A stretch of DNA of 64,000 nt from Oceanospirillum multiglobuliferum (GCF_900167095.1 NZ_FUXG01000002.1:124001-188000); one strand, 5' to 3'. Positions 1 to 10,502 are shown, numbered from the stretch's first letter. The notes: generated by a model not told the origin, from the letters alone. A program made the numbers and translations.

Positions 1-161
1 AGGCGCATATAACGAGCGATGCTGATTCTGTGCTCTGGGTGGCTGGCTTTTAGCTCTGCCAATCCATACTGTGCAAACAGAGGCCAAGGATTTTTCTGGC
101 AATGCTCTATTGCACTGGCCAGTGTTTGCAAAAAGTTAACTTGCACATCGCCTAATTGCAT
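1..161 (-). CDS. Possible AraC-family regulator, N-terminal fragment (cut by window edge)
   Basis: The minus strand reads open from an ATG at 161 to the left edge, giving about 53 residues that begin MQLGDVQVNF and end with ISIARYMR. An AGGGAT-like ribosome-binding site lies a few bases upstream of the ATG. The pattern of a Leu/Ala-rich helix, then a GL-x-EL segment and an I-A-R-Y-M-R stretch resembles the N-terminal effector domain of AraC/OruR-type regulators, but no helix-turn-helix lies inside the window. The gene is divergent from fadH, so it may regulate fatty-acid or flavoenzyme expression; that is inference from position. The overlapping plus-strand reading frame has no ribosome-binding site or recognisable content. 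Confidence 0.5.
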   Translation of the reverse strand, partial: MQLGDVQVNFLQTLASAIEHCQKNPWPLFAQYGLAELKASHPEHRISIARYMR

Positions 162-261
162 GGTTATCCCTGTTTCTCAAAGTTATCAATCTGTCTTCTA
201 GGGTTATTGTATTTGTATGCCGCTAGGCTAAAGTAAATTCAATACGCAAACAACTGTTTGA

Positions 262-2337
<2,076 letters not shown>

Positions 2338-2361
2338 TCATAATCGAAAATTTTACGTGCT

Positions 2362-2390
2362 AAGGGAGCTTCGGCTCCCTTTTATTTTTC
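2362..2390 (+). terminator. Rho-independent terminator after fadH
   Basis: An 8-bp stem (AAGGGAGC paired with GCTCCCTT) closes a TTCG tetraloop and is followed by TTATTTTTC. It separates fadH from the next gene. Confidence 0.88.
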
Positions 2391-2444
2391 AGTATCAGGA
2401 GAAGCGGATATGATGTCATTTGATAACTCTCATAGGGAAAAATT

Positions 2445-2897
2445 ATGCAAATCTGGGTTGATGCCGATGCCTGCCCCAAGGTGATTAAAGAGATTCTATT
2501 TCGAGCCTCTCAGCGCCTGTCTTTACCCATGTTTTTGGTTGCCAATCAGCCGATTGCGGTGCCTGCCGTTGCCCATATTAAATCGGTGCAAGTCGCCTCT
2601 GGTTTTGATGTGGCAGATAACTACATTGTGCAGAATCTAAAAAAAGGTGATCTTGTGATCACGGCCGATATTCCTCTGGCGGACGAAGTGATTGATGCAG
2701 GCGGCCACGCTTTAAATCCTAGAGGCGAGCTGTATACCAAAGACAATATCAAAGAGCGTCTGATGATGCGTGATTTCATGTCTGACCTGCGTGGTAGTGG
2801 CGTACATACAGGAGGGCCTGCGGCTTTAACTCAGAAAGATCGCCAAGTGTTTGCTAATGCACTGGATCGGTTTTTAGCGAAACACTATCAGCCATGA
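2445..2897 (+). CDS. YaiI/YqxD family protein (UPF0178)
   Basis: A 150-residue protein that opens with the family signature WVDADACP and carries the internal segments [11 protein letters not shown] and [11 protein letters not shown], typical of UPF0178. The Asp-rich start resembles metal-dependent NYN/PIN-type nuclease folds, but no biochemical role is established that I can name. An AGGGA ribosome-binding site precedes the ATG. Its stop overlaps the start of the next gene by 4 bases (ATGA), so the two are probably translationally coupled. Confidence 0.9.
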   Translation: MQIWVDADACPKVIKEILFRASQRLSLPMFLVANQPIAVPAVAHIKSVQVASGFDVADNYIVQNLKKGDLVITADIPLADEVIDAGGHALNPRGELYTKDNIKERLMMRDFMSDLRGSGVHTGGPAALTQKDRQVFANALDRFLAKHYQP

Positions 2898-3886
2898 TGA
2901 CAGTTGCTTCGGTACAAGCTTTAGAGCAGCAGTTACAACCACCTGTCTTACAAGCGGTGCAGCATCCACTGCTCACTGAGCATCAGGTACAGCTTTGGTT
3001 TTTTCGTACCGATTTGGTTGACCCTATTATCTCAGGCAATAAATGGTTCAAACTGAAGTACAACTTGGTGCAAGCATTACAGCAAAAGGCTGCTGGTGTG
3101 TTGTCTTTTGGTGGTGCTTGGTCAAATCATCTGCATGCTTTAGCTGCGGCCTGTGAAAAATTGGCTTTGCCTGTCACCGCTATTATTCGCGGTGAACCTG
3201 AGCTTATTGGCAAGAGTCTGATGCTGCAAGAGTTTCAGCAGATGGGCGGGCAACTGCACTTTGTCAGTCGAAGTGAATACCGTGAGCGTGAGAATCCTTC
3301 ATGGCTGGCCAAGTTACAGCAGCAATACCCAAACTATTTCCTAGTGCCAGAAGGGGGGAGCAGTGCCTATGCGGAGCAAGGTTTGTTAGAGCTTGCTTAT
3401 GCGCTTGAGGTAGAAATTAAAACACTGGCACTTCAACCCAATCAAATTTGGTGTGCATTAGGTACAGGTGGCACTTTTGCAGGTTTATTGTCGGGCCGTA
3501 CTCTAGCCTATGAGTTAATTGGTGTACCTGTTTTAAAAGGCGGTCATTTTTTGGCTGAGACTGTGCAGAAGAAACTTCAACAGTCAGTGGTTAAAAGCCC
3601 TGCTTTTAATGCCAGCTTCAACTTATTGTTAGATGGTCATCGAGGTGGCTATGGTAAAGCCGATAAACAGTATTTGGCTTGGATGGAGCATTTTACGCAG
3701 CAAACAGGCGTACCTTTAGACCCTATTTATACGGGTAAACTTTGTTATCGCTTTTTTCAAGCACTAGAACAAGGCAGTGTGGTACAGGGTAGCCAAGTCG
3801 TATTGCTACATACTGGTGGCTTGCAAGGGCGTAGGGGCTATGATTTATCTTGGCCGAACATTGGGGGCGCTCTACTTTACGGCTAA
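2894..3886 (+). CDS. PLP-dependent D-cysteine desulfhydrase / ACC deaminase-like enzyme
   Basis: A tryptophan-synthase-beta-fold PLP enzyme of the ACC deaminase/DcyD family, 330 residues long, like E. coli DcyD. Visible signatures are [12 protein letters not shown] with the presumed PLP lysine, [26 protein letters not shown] (phosphate-binding loop) and a C-terminal LLHTGGLQG. Family members break down D-cysteine, or deaminate 1-aminocyclopropane-1-carboxylate or D-serine. Sequence alone does not settle the substrate; D-cysteine desulfhydrase is the commoner activity in gammaproteobacteria. The start overlaps the upstream stop by 4 bases. A hairpin terminator follows. Confidence 0.85.
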   Translation: MMTVASVQALEQQLQPPVLQAVQHPLLTEHQVQLWFFRTDLVDPIISGNKWFKLKYNLVQALQQKAAGVLSFGGAWSNHLHALAAACEKLALPVTAIIRGEPELIGKSLMLQEFQQMGGQLHFVSRSEYRERENPSWLAKLQQQYPNYFLVPEGGSSAYAEQGLLELAYALEVEIKTLALQPNQIWCALGTGGTFAGLLSGRTLAYELIGVPVLKGGHFLAETVQKKLQQSVVKSPAFNASFNLLLDGHRGGYGKADKQYLAWMEHFTQQTGVPLDPIYTGKLCYRFFQALEQGSVVQGSQVVLLHTGGLQGRRGYDLSWPNIGGALLYG

Positions 3887-3917
3887 GTCTTTGATACACT
3901 TGCACCTTGGACAATAG

Positions 3918-3955
3918 CTCTGAAACTAGGCGATGGTATTTCAGAGTTTGATTTT
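3918..3955 (+). terminator. Probable terminator after the PLP enzyme gene
   Basis: CTCTGAAA at 3918-3925 pairs with TTTCAGAG at 3939-3946, followed by a T-rich run (TTTGATTTT). The loop of 13 bases is longer than ideal. Confidence 0.6.
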
Positions 3956-4009
3956 AATGGTTTTAGGGTGTTGCTGCTGAATACTCTAGGTAGGAATTTG
4001 AGGTGAGCC

Positions 4010-5494
4010 ATGCATGATGAGTTAGAAAATAGTCAACCTGAAGCCCCTGTAGAATCATCAAAAGAGGCCGGTGCTGGAGCATCAGGTGAAACCCCCATCG
4101 TAAATGCAGAAGCGGTGAACTCAACAGAAACAACGACTAATAATCCAGCAGAAGGCTCTGCAACGCCACCTCCTACTCAGCCTGAACCAGTGGTACTGCA
4201 AAATGGCATTTTGGCAGACAGTACCGCTTTTGGTTATTACTTGACCTATTGCCTCAGTGACGATGAGCTAATTTACCCTCTGATAGTGGAAATGTTAGCG
4301 CGTTTTCATAATATGATTGATGAGTGTGCACGCACATTTAATGTGCCGTCATTAACCGCAGTTGTGGCGGTTGGTTCAGAAGCTTGGGACAAATTGTATG
4401 GCGAAGCTAAGCCAGCCGCTCTGAAAGCTTTTCCTGAGATGAAGCAAGCTGATCGTGTTGCGCCAGCCACACCTTGTGATCTGTTTTTTCAGATCCGATC
4501 AGATCGACATGACATCAACTTTAACGTTGCGCGTCGTATTCAGGCAATTTTAGGTGAGATTGCCCAGCTGCAAGAAGCAGTGCCTACCTTCCGCTATTTA
4601 GAGTCTCGTGATTTAACTGGCTTTGTAGACGGCACAGAAAATCCTGAGGGTGAACATCGCCATAAAGTAGCGATAGTTGGCCCAGAGGATGCAGATTTTG
4701 CAGGTGGCAGTTACGTCCATATTCAACGCTATATCCATGATCTACCCTCTTGGAATCAACAATCAGTTGAGCAACAAGAGCAAATCATTGGTCGAACTAA
4801 AACTGATAATATTGAGTTTAAAGGTGATAAAAAACTGCCCACCTCTCACATAAAACGGGCAGGTATTAAGGATGAAGAGGGTAAGGCGGTGGAGATTTTG
4901 CGCCAAAGTATGCCTTATGGTGATCTAAATGAGCAGGGGCTTTATTTTGTATCTTATTGCCGTTTTGCAGATAACTTCACCCGTATGTTAGCCAGCATGA
5001 TCTATCAAAATGCAGAAGGTCATCATGACCACTTGATGGGCTTTACTCAGGCGGTAACAGGTGCGGCATTATTTGCGCCAGCGCGTAGCTTTCTTACGCG
5101 TTATGTTGGTTTTGCCGCAAAGGCAGAACAGTTGAGAATTGAACATGAGGCCGCAGAGGCTGCTCGTTTAGCAGCAGAGCTAGCAGAACAAAACTCCACT
5201 CGCGCAGAACTGGCTTACACTCCGTTGAGTGATGAGCTCTTAGAGCCAGAGATAGATATCCCTGAGCCTGCAGAGCCTCAATCTACAGAGTCGAATGCCG
5301 CTCAGGTTTTACCAACACCATTAGAGCAAGCTAAGCCACCTGCTAAGCGTTACTCTGCGGGCTTCTACCAAGCGATGATTGAAGATGCGGAAGCTGAAAC
5401 CAAACCTGAACAGCCAGCAGAGCCTAAGAAGCCGCTCAATGCTCTGCCTTGGTCGCTGACCGATGCAGGAAAACAAAAGAAAGACCCTCAGTGA
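4010..5494 (+). CDS. DyP-type heme peroxidase with long N- and C-terminal extensions
   Basis: The core (about residues 65-370) is a dye-decolorizing peroxidase. The family GxxDG motif (GFVDGTENP, near residue 204) carries the distal Asp, SHIKRAG near 278 provides the proximal heme His, and QSMPYGD and FADNFTRMLASM match the end of the fold. Class B members such as YfeX are about 300 residues; this one has 494. The first 60 residues are Glu/Ala/Thr/Pro-rich and low-complexity. The last 120 begin with an Ala/Glu-rich probable helix and end in an acidic Pro-rich tail. There is no signal peptide, so a cytoplasmic location is likely. The ATG is preceded by GAGGTGAG. It lies 70 bp upstream of cobT in the same orientation, possibly only by chance. 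Confidence 0.92.
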   Translation: MHDELENSQPEAPVESSKEAGAGASGETPIVNAEAVNSTETTTNNPAEGSATPPPTQPEPVVLQNGILADSTAFGYYLTYCLSDDELIYPLIVEMLARFHNMIDECARTFNVPSLTAVVAVGSEAWDKLYGEAKPAALKAFPEMKQADRVAPATPCDLFFQIRSDRHDINFNVARRIQAILGEIAQLQEAVPTFRYLESRDLTGFVDGTENPEGEHRHKVAIVGPEDADFAGGSYVHIQRYIHDLPSWNQQSVEQQEQIIGRTKTDNIEFKGDKKLPTSHIKRAGIKDEEGKAVEILRQSMPYGDLNEQGLYFVSYCRFADNFTRMLASMIYQNAEGHHDHLMGFTQAVTGAALFAPARSFLTRYVGFAAKAEQLRIEHEAAEAARLAAELAEQNSTRAELAYTPLSDELLEPEIDIPEPAEPQSTESNAAQVLPTPLEQAKPPAKRYSAGFYQAMIEDAEAETKPEQPAEPKKPLNALPWSLTDAGKQKKDPQ

Positions 5495-5564
5495 TTGCCG
5501 AACCATTGACCACAACAGTGCCGTTTAAAGCTGCACGCTACCCCCATGATTGATAAGTGATGCT

Positions 5565-6632
5565 ATGTTCAAAATTGATGCTACAGATAAAAAACTAACC
5601 GCTGAACTACAGCAGCTTATTGATAACAAAACCAAACCCTTAGGTGCGTTGGGGCAGCTAGAGTCATTGGCACTGAAAATAGGCTTAATTCAACAAAGTT
5701 TAAAGCCTGTTTTGCACAAGCCCGCCATGCTGGTATTTGCAGCAGACCACGGTATTGCCAATGCAGGTGTAAGCCCTTATCCACAGGCTGTAACACAGCA
5801 AATGGTGTTGAATTTTTTGCAGGGTGGCGCAGCAATCAATGTGTTCTGTCGTCAACATGGTTTGTCACTGTCGGTAATTGATGCAGGGGTAAATGCAGAG
5901 TTGCCAGACCATCCGCAGCTGATCAAACAATCTATGGGTATGGGGACCGAAAACTATCTGAACAATCATGCCATGACGCTTGAACAAGCGCAGGAGGCAA
6001 TACGCCGTGGTGCTGCACAAGTGCGGCAACTGGCGGAGCAAGGCTGCAATGTGGTGGGATTTGGTGAAATGGGCATTGCGAACACCTCATCTGCTGCGCT
6101 GATTATGCACCGTATCACAGGGATTTCCTTAACTGAATGTGTGGGACGAGGTACAGGCTTAGATGATAAAGGGCTGTTGAATAAACTGAGTCTTTTGCAA
6201 CAAGCGGCGAACTATCACGCCCAGAATCACAATCCACTACAAATCTTAGCCACTTTTGGCGGCTTTGAAATCGCCATGATCTGCGGTGCCTTTTTACAAG
6301 CCGCAGAGCTAAAAATGACCATCTTGGTGGATGGGTTTATCGTCAGCAGTGCTTTGCTGATCGCTCATGCGCTTTATCCTGAAGTGTTAGAGTATTGTGT
6401 GTTTTCACATCAGTCGAATGAAAGCGGTCATCGTAAAATGTTGGACTATCTAAAGGTCAAACCGCTGTTGCAGATGGACTTACGGTTAGGTGAGGGTAGT
6501 GGTGCAGCATTGGCTTACCCATTATTGCAGTCGGCCTTAGCTTTTATGCATGAGATGGCCTCCTTTCAAGCGGCAGGTGTCAGTCAGAGTGATGCCGATT
6601 CTGGGTGTCACAATACTAATGAACCGAGCTAA
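5565..6632 (+). CDS. cobT: Nicotinate-nucleotide-dimethylbenzimidazole phosphoribosyltransferase CobT
   Basis: CobT makes alpha-ribazole phosphate from nicotinate mononucleotide and dimethylbenzimidazole, the lower-ligand branch of cobalamin synthesis. Recognisable blocks are KPLGALGQLE, FAADHGIANAGVSPYPQAVT, GEMGIANTSSAA, GRGTGLDD, VDGFIVSSALLIA, SHQSNESGH and LGEGSGAAL; the last contains the catalytic Glu of the family. I use the ATG at 5565 (355 residues), since the E. coli enzyme is about 359; an upstream TTG at 5550 is a weaker choice. Its stop overlaps the cobS ATG by one base. No cobalamin riboswitch is recognisable in the 70 bp upstream. Confidence 0.95.
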   Translation: MFKIDATDKKLTAELQQLIDNKTKPLGALGQLESLALKIGLIQQSLKPVLHKPAMLVFAADHGIANAGVSPYPQAVTQQMVLNFLQGGAAINVFCRQHGLSLSVIDAGVNAELPDHPQLIKQSMGMGTENYLNNHAMTLEQAQEAIRRGAAQVRQLAEQGCNVVGFGEMGIANTSSAALIMHRITGISLTECVGRGTGLDDKGLLNKLSLLQQAANYHAQNHNPLQILATFGGFEIAMICGAFLQAAELKMTILVDGFIVSSALLIAHALYPEVLEYCVFSHQSNESGHRKMLDYLKVKPLLQMDLRLGEGSGAALAYPLLQSALAFMHEMASFQAAGVSQSDADSGCHNTNEPS

Positions 6633-7426
6633 TGACTGATTCCACTACGATAACCTCTGTTTCATTCTGGCGGAGACAATATTACTTATTGCTTGCCGCA
6701 GTGGTGTTTTTTACCCGTATTCCCGTTACGAAGCCTATTCCTGATTGGGCGTTGCAGTTGAACCGCAGCGCCCGATTTTTGCCGTTAGTGGGTTTGGGCT
6801 TGGGGGTGGTCAATGCTGTTGTTTTCAGTCTCGCGTTTAGTATCTGGCCGCAGGTTTGGCTGGCGCTGGTGCTTACAACCGTAGTATCAGTGCTGCTTAC
6901 AGGGGCTTTTCACGAAGATGGCTTTGCTGATTTTTGTGATGGTTTTGGCGGCGGCTGGACAAAAGAGCAAGTGCTCTTAATCATGAAAGACTCGCGTTTA
7001 GGCACCTATGGCGTTATTGGCTTAGGTTTGCTGATGACCACCAAACTCAGCGCGTTAAGCTTGTTGTCGGCAGAGCAAATACCCGCCGCATTAATCTTGG
7101 GACACTGTTTAAGTCGCAGCATTTCCGCCAGTTTTATGCACAGCATGGATTATGTGCGTGATGAAGTGGATCGCAAATTTTCAGGTCATAGCGAGCCAAT
7201 GCAATTAGGCGAGTTAACGCTGGTTTGGCTGACTGGTTTGTTGTGTTTGCTCTGGGTTGTTGGCGCGCAAGCGTTGTGGGTTTTGTTGCCGTTATGGGGC
7301 TTGAAAAAGCTATTTTCAGCTTATTTACAGAAACGTATCGGCGGGTACACCGGAGATTGTTTAGGTGCAGTGCAACAGTTGGCTGAGGTTTTGATCTACC
7401 TGATTTTATCAGCATTATGGCTGTGA
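6632..7426 (+). CDS. cobS: Adenosylcobinamide-GDP ribazoletransferase CobS (cobalamin synthase)
   Basis: An integral membrane enzyme joining adenosylcobinamide-GDP to alpha-ribazole(-phosphate) in the last steps of cobalamin assembly. The family signature GAFHEDGFADFCDGFGGGWT, with its metal-binding acidic residues, is near residue 90, followed by MKDSRLGTYGVIGLG and a C-terminal GGYTGDCLGAVQQL. Several hydrophobic spans are evident. Length 264 is normal. It is coupled to cobT by a one-base TAATG overlap, and cobC follows 13 bp later. Confidence 0.95.
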   Translation: MTDSTTITSVSFWRRQYYLLLAAVVFFTRIPVTKPIPDWALQLNRSARFLPLVGLGLGVVNAVVFSLAFSIWPQVWLALVLTTVVSVLLTGAFHEDGFADFCDGFGGGWTKEQVLLIMKDSRLGTYGVIGLGLLMTTKLSALSLLSAEQIPAALILGHCLSRSISASFMHSMDYVRDEVDRKFSGHSEPMQLGELTLVWLTGLLCLLWVVGAQALWVLLPLWGLKKLFSAYLQKRIGGYTGDCLGAVQQLAEVLIYLILSALWL

Positions 7427-7439
7427 TGGGTTTACCGTT

Positions 7440-8132
7440 ATGAATAAGCCTGAGCCGCAGTACTATCAACAGCAAATTGTATTGTTGCGTCACCCAAAAC
7501 CTCTGGTTGAGGCGGGTATCTGTTATGGTCAGCTTGATCTACCGCTTAACACCGCACTGCATTCACAAAATGAGCCGATACTACAACAGCTAGCAGATCT
7601 GTTACAGCCATTCGCAATACAGAGTAGCCCGCTACAGCGTTGTGCTGTGTTGGCAAAGTTTTTGGCTGGCACACATAAAGCAGTGCAGCTTGATCCTGCG
7701 TGGCAAGAGTTAAACTTTGGCGACTGGGAAGGACAAAACTGGTTAGATATTGAGCCTCAGGCTATCAGCGCATGGCAACAGAATCTGGCTGATTTTGTAC
7801 TCCCGTCTGGTGAAAGTGCACGACAGATGCAAGCACGGGTGTTGTTAGCATGGCAGCAGTTATTGCAAAACAGGCAAACCTCAATGGTATTAGTCAGTCA
7901 CTTGGGCGTAATCAGAATGATTTTAGCCGAGTTATTGTCCGCGCCATTTTCAGCACAGTTGCGTTTAAAAGTAGATTATCAACATGGGGTGCTGCTAAAG
8001 CGCAGTTGGTTGGCTGAAACAATAGCGGCCACTCCTGTGAGAGATTCAGAGGTCTGGCAAATTGAAGCGGTTAATATCAGTCCACAGGGGCTTGTGGAGC
8101 ACTTATCCTCTGACACCGCCACACAACTTTAG
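7440..8132 (+). CDS. cobC: Histidine phosphatase, probable alpha-ribazole phosphatase CobC
   Basis: A phosphoglycerate-mutase-like histidine phosphatase. LLRHPKP near residue 17 replaces the usual RHG and carries the phospho-acceptor His. The segment CYGQLDLPL, the ELNFGDWEGQ block and the second catalytic His in VSHLGVIRMIL match CobC, which removes phosphate in the alpha-ribazole branch. Its place directly after cobT-cobS supports that role. At 230 residues it is a little longer than E. coli CobC (about 202). No cobU/cobP or other cobalamin gene is nearby. Confidence 0.85.
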   Translation: MNKPEPQYYQQQIVLLRHPKPLVEAGICYGQLDLPLNTALHSQNEPILQQLADLLQPFAIQSSPLQRCAVLAKFLAGTHKAVQLDPAWQELNFGDWEGQNWLDIEPQAISAWQQNLADFVLPSGESARQMQARVLLAWQQLLQNRQTSMVLVSHLGVIRMILAELLSAPFSAQLRLKVDYQHGVLLKRSWLAETIAATPVRDSEVWQIEAVNISPQGLVEHLSSDTATQL

Positions 8133-8146
8133 AGATCAGGATCAAT

Positions 8147-8788
8147 ATGGCTGAACAGGAAGGCGTGATTAAGTACCGGTTAGATTTCACTGAAGCAGCG
8201 CCATTACCAGAAATCTGGCTGCAATCTTTACAACAGTGGCGTTTGACTCTGTTTCAATTAGGTTTAATTGGACAAGATCCTGAGCGTTACGGTGGCTTGG
8301 GTTATGGCAATATCAGCCTGCGTCATCCTTCTGGTAAGGGGTTTATTATCAGTGGTACGCAAACGGGAGGTTTAGCGCAGCTCAGCCCTGCTGATTACTG
8401 TTATGTGAGCCACTGTGATCCTTTCGAGAATCTAATTGTGGCTTCTGGGCCAATTAAACCTTCGTCAGAGGCTTTAACCCACGGCGCAATTTATGCCTTA
8501 GACGATAACATTCAAGCGGTTATCCACACCCACAGCCCCGAAATTTGGCAGCAAGCCGATACAATTTTGCTTCCCAAAACCCCCGCTGAAGTGCCTTATG
8601 GCACGCCTGAAATGGCGCAGTCCGTTGCCGATCTGTGGCAAAAGGGCGTATTAAGCCCTGCACATATCTTTGTGATGGCAGGGCATGAAGATGGTGTGGT
8701 CAGCTTTGGTGGCAATCTGAATGATGCAGGGATGACCATGCTGAATAACTTTCAATGGGCCAGAGCCTTTTTGTTAAATGCTGAATAA
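8147..8788 (+). CDS. Class II aldolase/adducin family protein
   Basis: A 213-residue protein with the aldolase-II fold markers: GYGNISLRH near residue 50, SSEALTHGAIY near 105 with a likely catalytic or metal-binding Glu/His, HTHSPEIW with two zinc-ligand-type His, and a third His in MAGHEDGVVSFG. Family members include fuculose-phosphate aldolase, ribulose-phosphate epimerase and methylthioribulose-phosphate dehydratase; the substrate here is unknown. AGGAT precedes the ATG. It lies 14 bp after cobC and is probably co-transcribed with it, though a cobalamin role is not established. Confidence 0.8.
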   Translation: MAEQEGVIKYRLDFTEAAPLPEIWLQSLQQWRLTLFQLGLIGQDPERYGGLGYGNISLRHPSGKGFIISGTQTGGLAQLSPADYCYVSHCDPFENLIVASGPIKPSSEALTHGAIYALDDNIQAVIHTHSPEIWQQADTILLPKTPAEVPYGTPEMAQSVADLWQKGVLSPAHIFVMAGHEDGVVSFGGNLNDAGMTMLNNFQWARAFLLNAE

Positions 8789-8807
8789 GGCTTTAGATTA
8801 AAGCCTT
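8787..8807. terminator. Shared hairpin between convergent genes
   Basis: AAGGCTTTA and TAAAGCCTT form a perfect 9-bp stem around GAT. The hairpin spans the stop codons of both the aldolase-like gene and the permease gene. Neither side has a long T run, so efficiency is uncertain. Confidence 0.5.
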
Positions 8808-9908
8808 TGGCCGTAAGGTTTGTCGTGCATAGTTCAAAAATAGCAGCACCAAAACAAATGCAGAGCCTAGCATTAGCCATTCAGGCAATAAGTCTTGGCT
8901 GGCCGCAAGTTGTGCTTGAATGTCTATATGCCAAAAATCGACCAATAGATTGGTTAATCCACCAAAAATAAAGGCGACGCTTAATACCCCTATCAGATAA
9001 GCAATCACAGCACGTTGGCCTAGTTCGCGTTTGACTACGCCAATGGTGGCCATATTGGTAGCAGGGCCTGCCAGTAGAAATACCAAAACTGCACCAGGTG
9101 AAATCCCTGCAATTAATAAGCTGGCCGCAATAGGGGTAGACGCTGTGGCGCAGATATACATAGGTACACCCACCAATGCCATCACCAGCATAGCGATAAA
9201 ACCGCCGCCCCACTGAGTTAAAAAGTTGTGAGGTAGCCAAGCTAAAGTAGCTGCTGCCAGTAACAAGCCCACCATCAACCAGCCAGCCATATCATTAAAA
9301 ATATCCACAAAGGCATAACGTTGTCCCTGCCAAAAACGGTTGAAGAGCGTATCGGCTGTGGGCGGTTGTTCTGCGTGATGGTGGTGATGGGCGTGGGCTT
9401 GATGATCAGTTGTTTGATTCTGAGGCACCGATGAAGCCTGATGGCTACACCCGCACTGGCTTTGGCAATGGCTTTTAACCAGCTCAGGGGTGGTGGCTGT
9501 TTTGAGTTTTTCTGGCAGGGCAATGGTGAGTAATCCTGCCGTAATAGCGCTGACAATAGCAGCAATGGGGCGGATGATCGCCATGAACGGCCCTAATAGT
9601 GCGTAGGATACAGCGATGGAGTCTGCACCCGTTTCAGGGGTTGAAACCAAAAATGAAACTGTTGCGCTGCGAGACGCTCCACTGCGGCGCAAGCTGATGG
9701 CCGCAGGAATAACACTGCACGAGCAAAGCGGCAATGGCGCACCAAATAGTGCGGCTTTGATATTGGCACCTAGGCTATCTTGTCCCAAGTGCTTTGCTAA
9801 AGCCTGACTGGGTACAAAACTTTGAATCAAGCCCGCTATCATTAGGCCAGCCAGTAACCAAGGTGCTGCATCTAATAATAAGTGATAAAAACTATTGAGA
9901 AATAACAT
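8793..9908 (-). CDS. Metal-efflux permease, SO_0444-like (Cu/Zn) family
   Basis: A 371-residue polytopic permease of the former DUF318 group, annotated in other bacteria as SO_0444-family Cu/Zn efflux transporter. FGAPLPLCSCSVIPAA and the LVSTPETGADSI stretch are family hallmarks. A cytoplasmic or periplasmic loop near residues 140-185 is metal-binding in appearance: CQSQCGCSH followed by a run HAHHHHHAE. The second half repeats the membrane core (GVPMYICATASTPIAASL, GPATNMATIGV). It lies 48 bp downstream of a ZntR-like regulator on the same strand, which fits metal-induced export. The exact metal is inferred. Confidence 0.82.
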   Translation of the reverse strand: MLFLNSFYHLLLDAAPWLLAGLMIAGLIQSFVPSQALAKHLGQDSLGANIKAALFGAPLPLCSCSVIPAAISLRRSGASRSATVSFLVSTPETGADSIAVSYALLGPFMAIIRPIAAIVSAITAGLLTIALPEKLKTATTPELVKSHCQSQCGCSHQASSVPQNQTTDHQAHAHHHHHAEQPPTADTLFNRFWQGQRYAFVDIFNDMAGWLMVGLLLAAATLAWLPHNFLTQWGGGFIAMLVMALVGVPMYICATASTPIAASLLIAGISPGAVLVFLLAGPATNMATIGVVKRELGQRAVIAYLIGVLSVAFIFGGLTNLLVDFWHIDIQAQLAASQDLLPEWLMLGSAFVLVLLFLNYARQTLRPKALI

Positions 9909-9956
9909 GGCAGCGGTTGTCCTATGGTTGTATTACGCCAATATCAATAACAGTAA

Positions 9957-10388
9957 TTAGTGATGCTCTGGTTTAGCTTCACCGTCAGCTAATGCTGTTA
10001 AAATCGTGCAGTGACTGGCTGACTTCTCACCACCACAACAGGCCTCTGTAATCTGGCTGAGTGCCGCACGCATTTTGGTCAGTTCTGCGAGCTTATTGTC
10101 GATTTCATCTAATTTGGATTCAGCGAAAGACTTTACAGACTCACAGGTTTCTTGTTCTCGATTCACTTCTAGCGCTAAAAGCCCTGCAATGTCTTTTAGG
10201 GAAAAGCCCACCGCTTTGGCGCGTAAAATAAAAGCAACTCGTTTGGTCGTTTGGCTATCATATAAACGGTAACCGGACGCACTCCGTGCAGGACTATTCA
10301 GTAAGCCTTGCTTTTCATAAAAACGTAAAGTTTCAACCGAAACACCAATTAACTTGGCCAGTTCACCAATACGAAGATAAGGTTGCAT
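9957..10388 (-). CDS. zntR: MerR-family heavy-metal regulator, ZntR-like
   Basis: A 143-residue MerR regulator: N-terminal winged helix (RIGELAKLIGVSVETLRFYEKQGLL), a GYRLYD segment, a coiled-coil dimerisation helix and a C-terminal metal loop. Cys in TCESVK, the CCGG pair and the Cys of SHCTIL align with E. coli ZntR Cys79, Cys114/115 and Cys124. The residue equivalent to ZntR His119 is Lys here, with a His one place before the last Cys. The C terminus ends in EHH. An AAGGAG ribosome-binding site precedes the ATG. Probably autoregulates and drives the downstream permease through the promoter at 10413-10444. CadR/PbrR-like metal preference cannot be excluded. Confidence 0.85.
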   Translation of the reverse strand: MQPYLRIGELAKLIGVSVETLRFYEKQGLLNSPARSASGYRLYDSQTTKRVAFILRAKAVGFSLKDIAGLLALEVNREQETCESVKSFAESKLDEIDNKLAELTKMRAALSQITEACCGGEKSASHCTILTALADGEAKPEHH

Positions 10389-10412
10389 AAGGTTTCTCCT
10401 TGATTCAGATCT

Positions 10413-10444
10413 ATAATAAACCCTGAAGTAAAGTATAGAGTCAA
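10413..10444 (-). promoter_or_regulatory. MerR-type promoter and operator of the zntR-permease unit
   Basis: On the minus strand TTGACT (10444-10439) and TATTAT (10418-10413) are separated by 20 bp, the over-long spacing typical of MerR-controlled promoters. Within the spacer lies an imperfect dyad, ACCCTGAAGT-AA-AGTATAGAGT at 10420-10441, with 6 of 10 arm positions matching. The zntR ribosome-binding site follows about 15 bp downstream. Confidence 0.75.
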
Positions 10445-10502
10445 TGGTGCGACTTTCTCTGGATAAGTAATTCTATTACGCAGATTATTAGGTACTGGCA
10501 CA

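Noticed and set aside
4010-5494. DyP-encapsulin nanocompartment
   Set aside because: No encapsulin shell gene lies beside the peroxidase, and the C terminus does not show a clear encapsulin-targeting peptide.
5495-5564. Possible cobalamin riboswitch before cobT
   Set aside because: The region is only 70 bp and has no recognisable B12 box or multi-helix fold; it is far too short for this riboswitch class.
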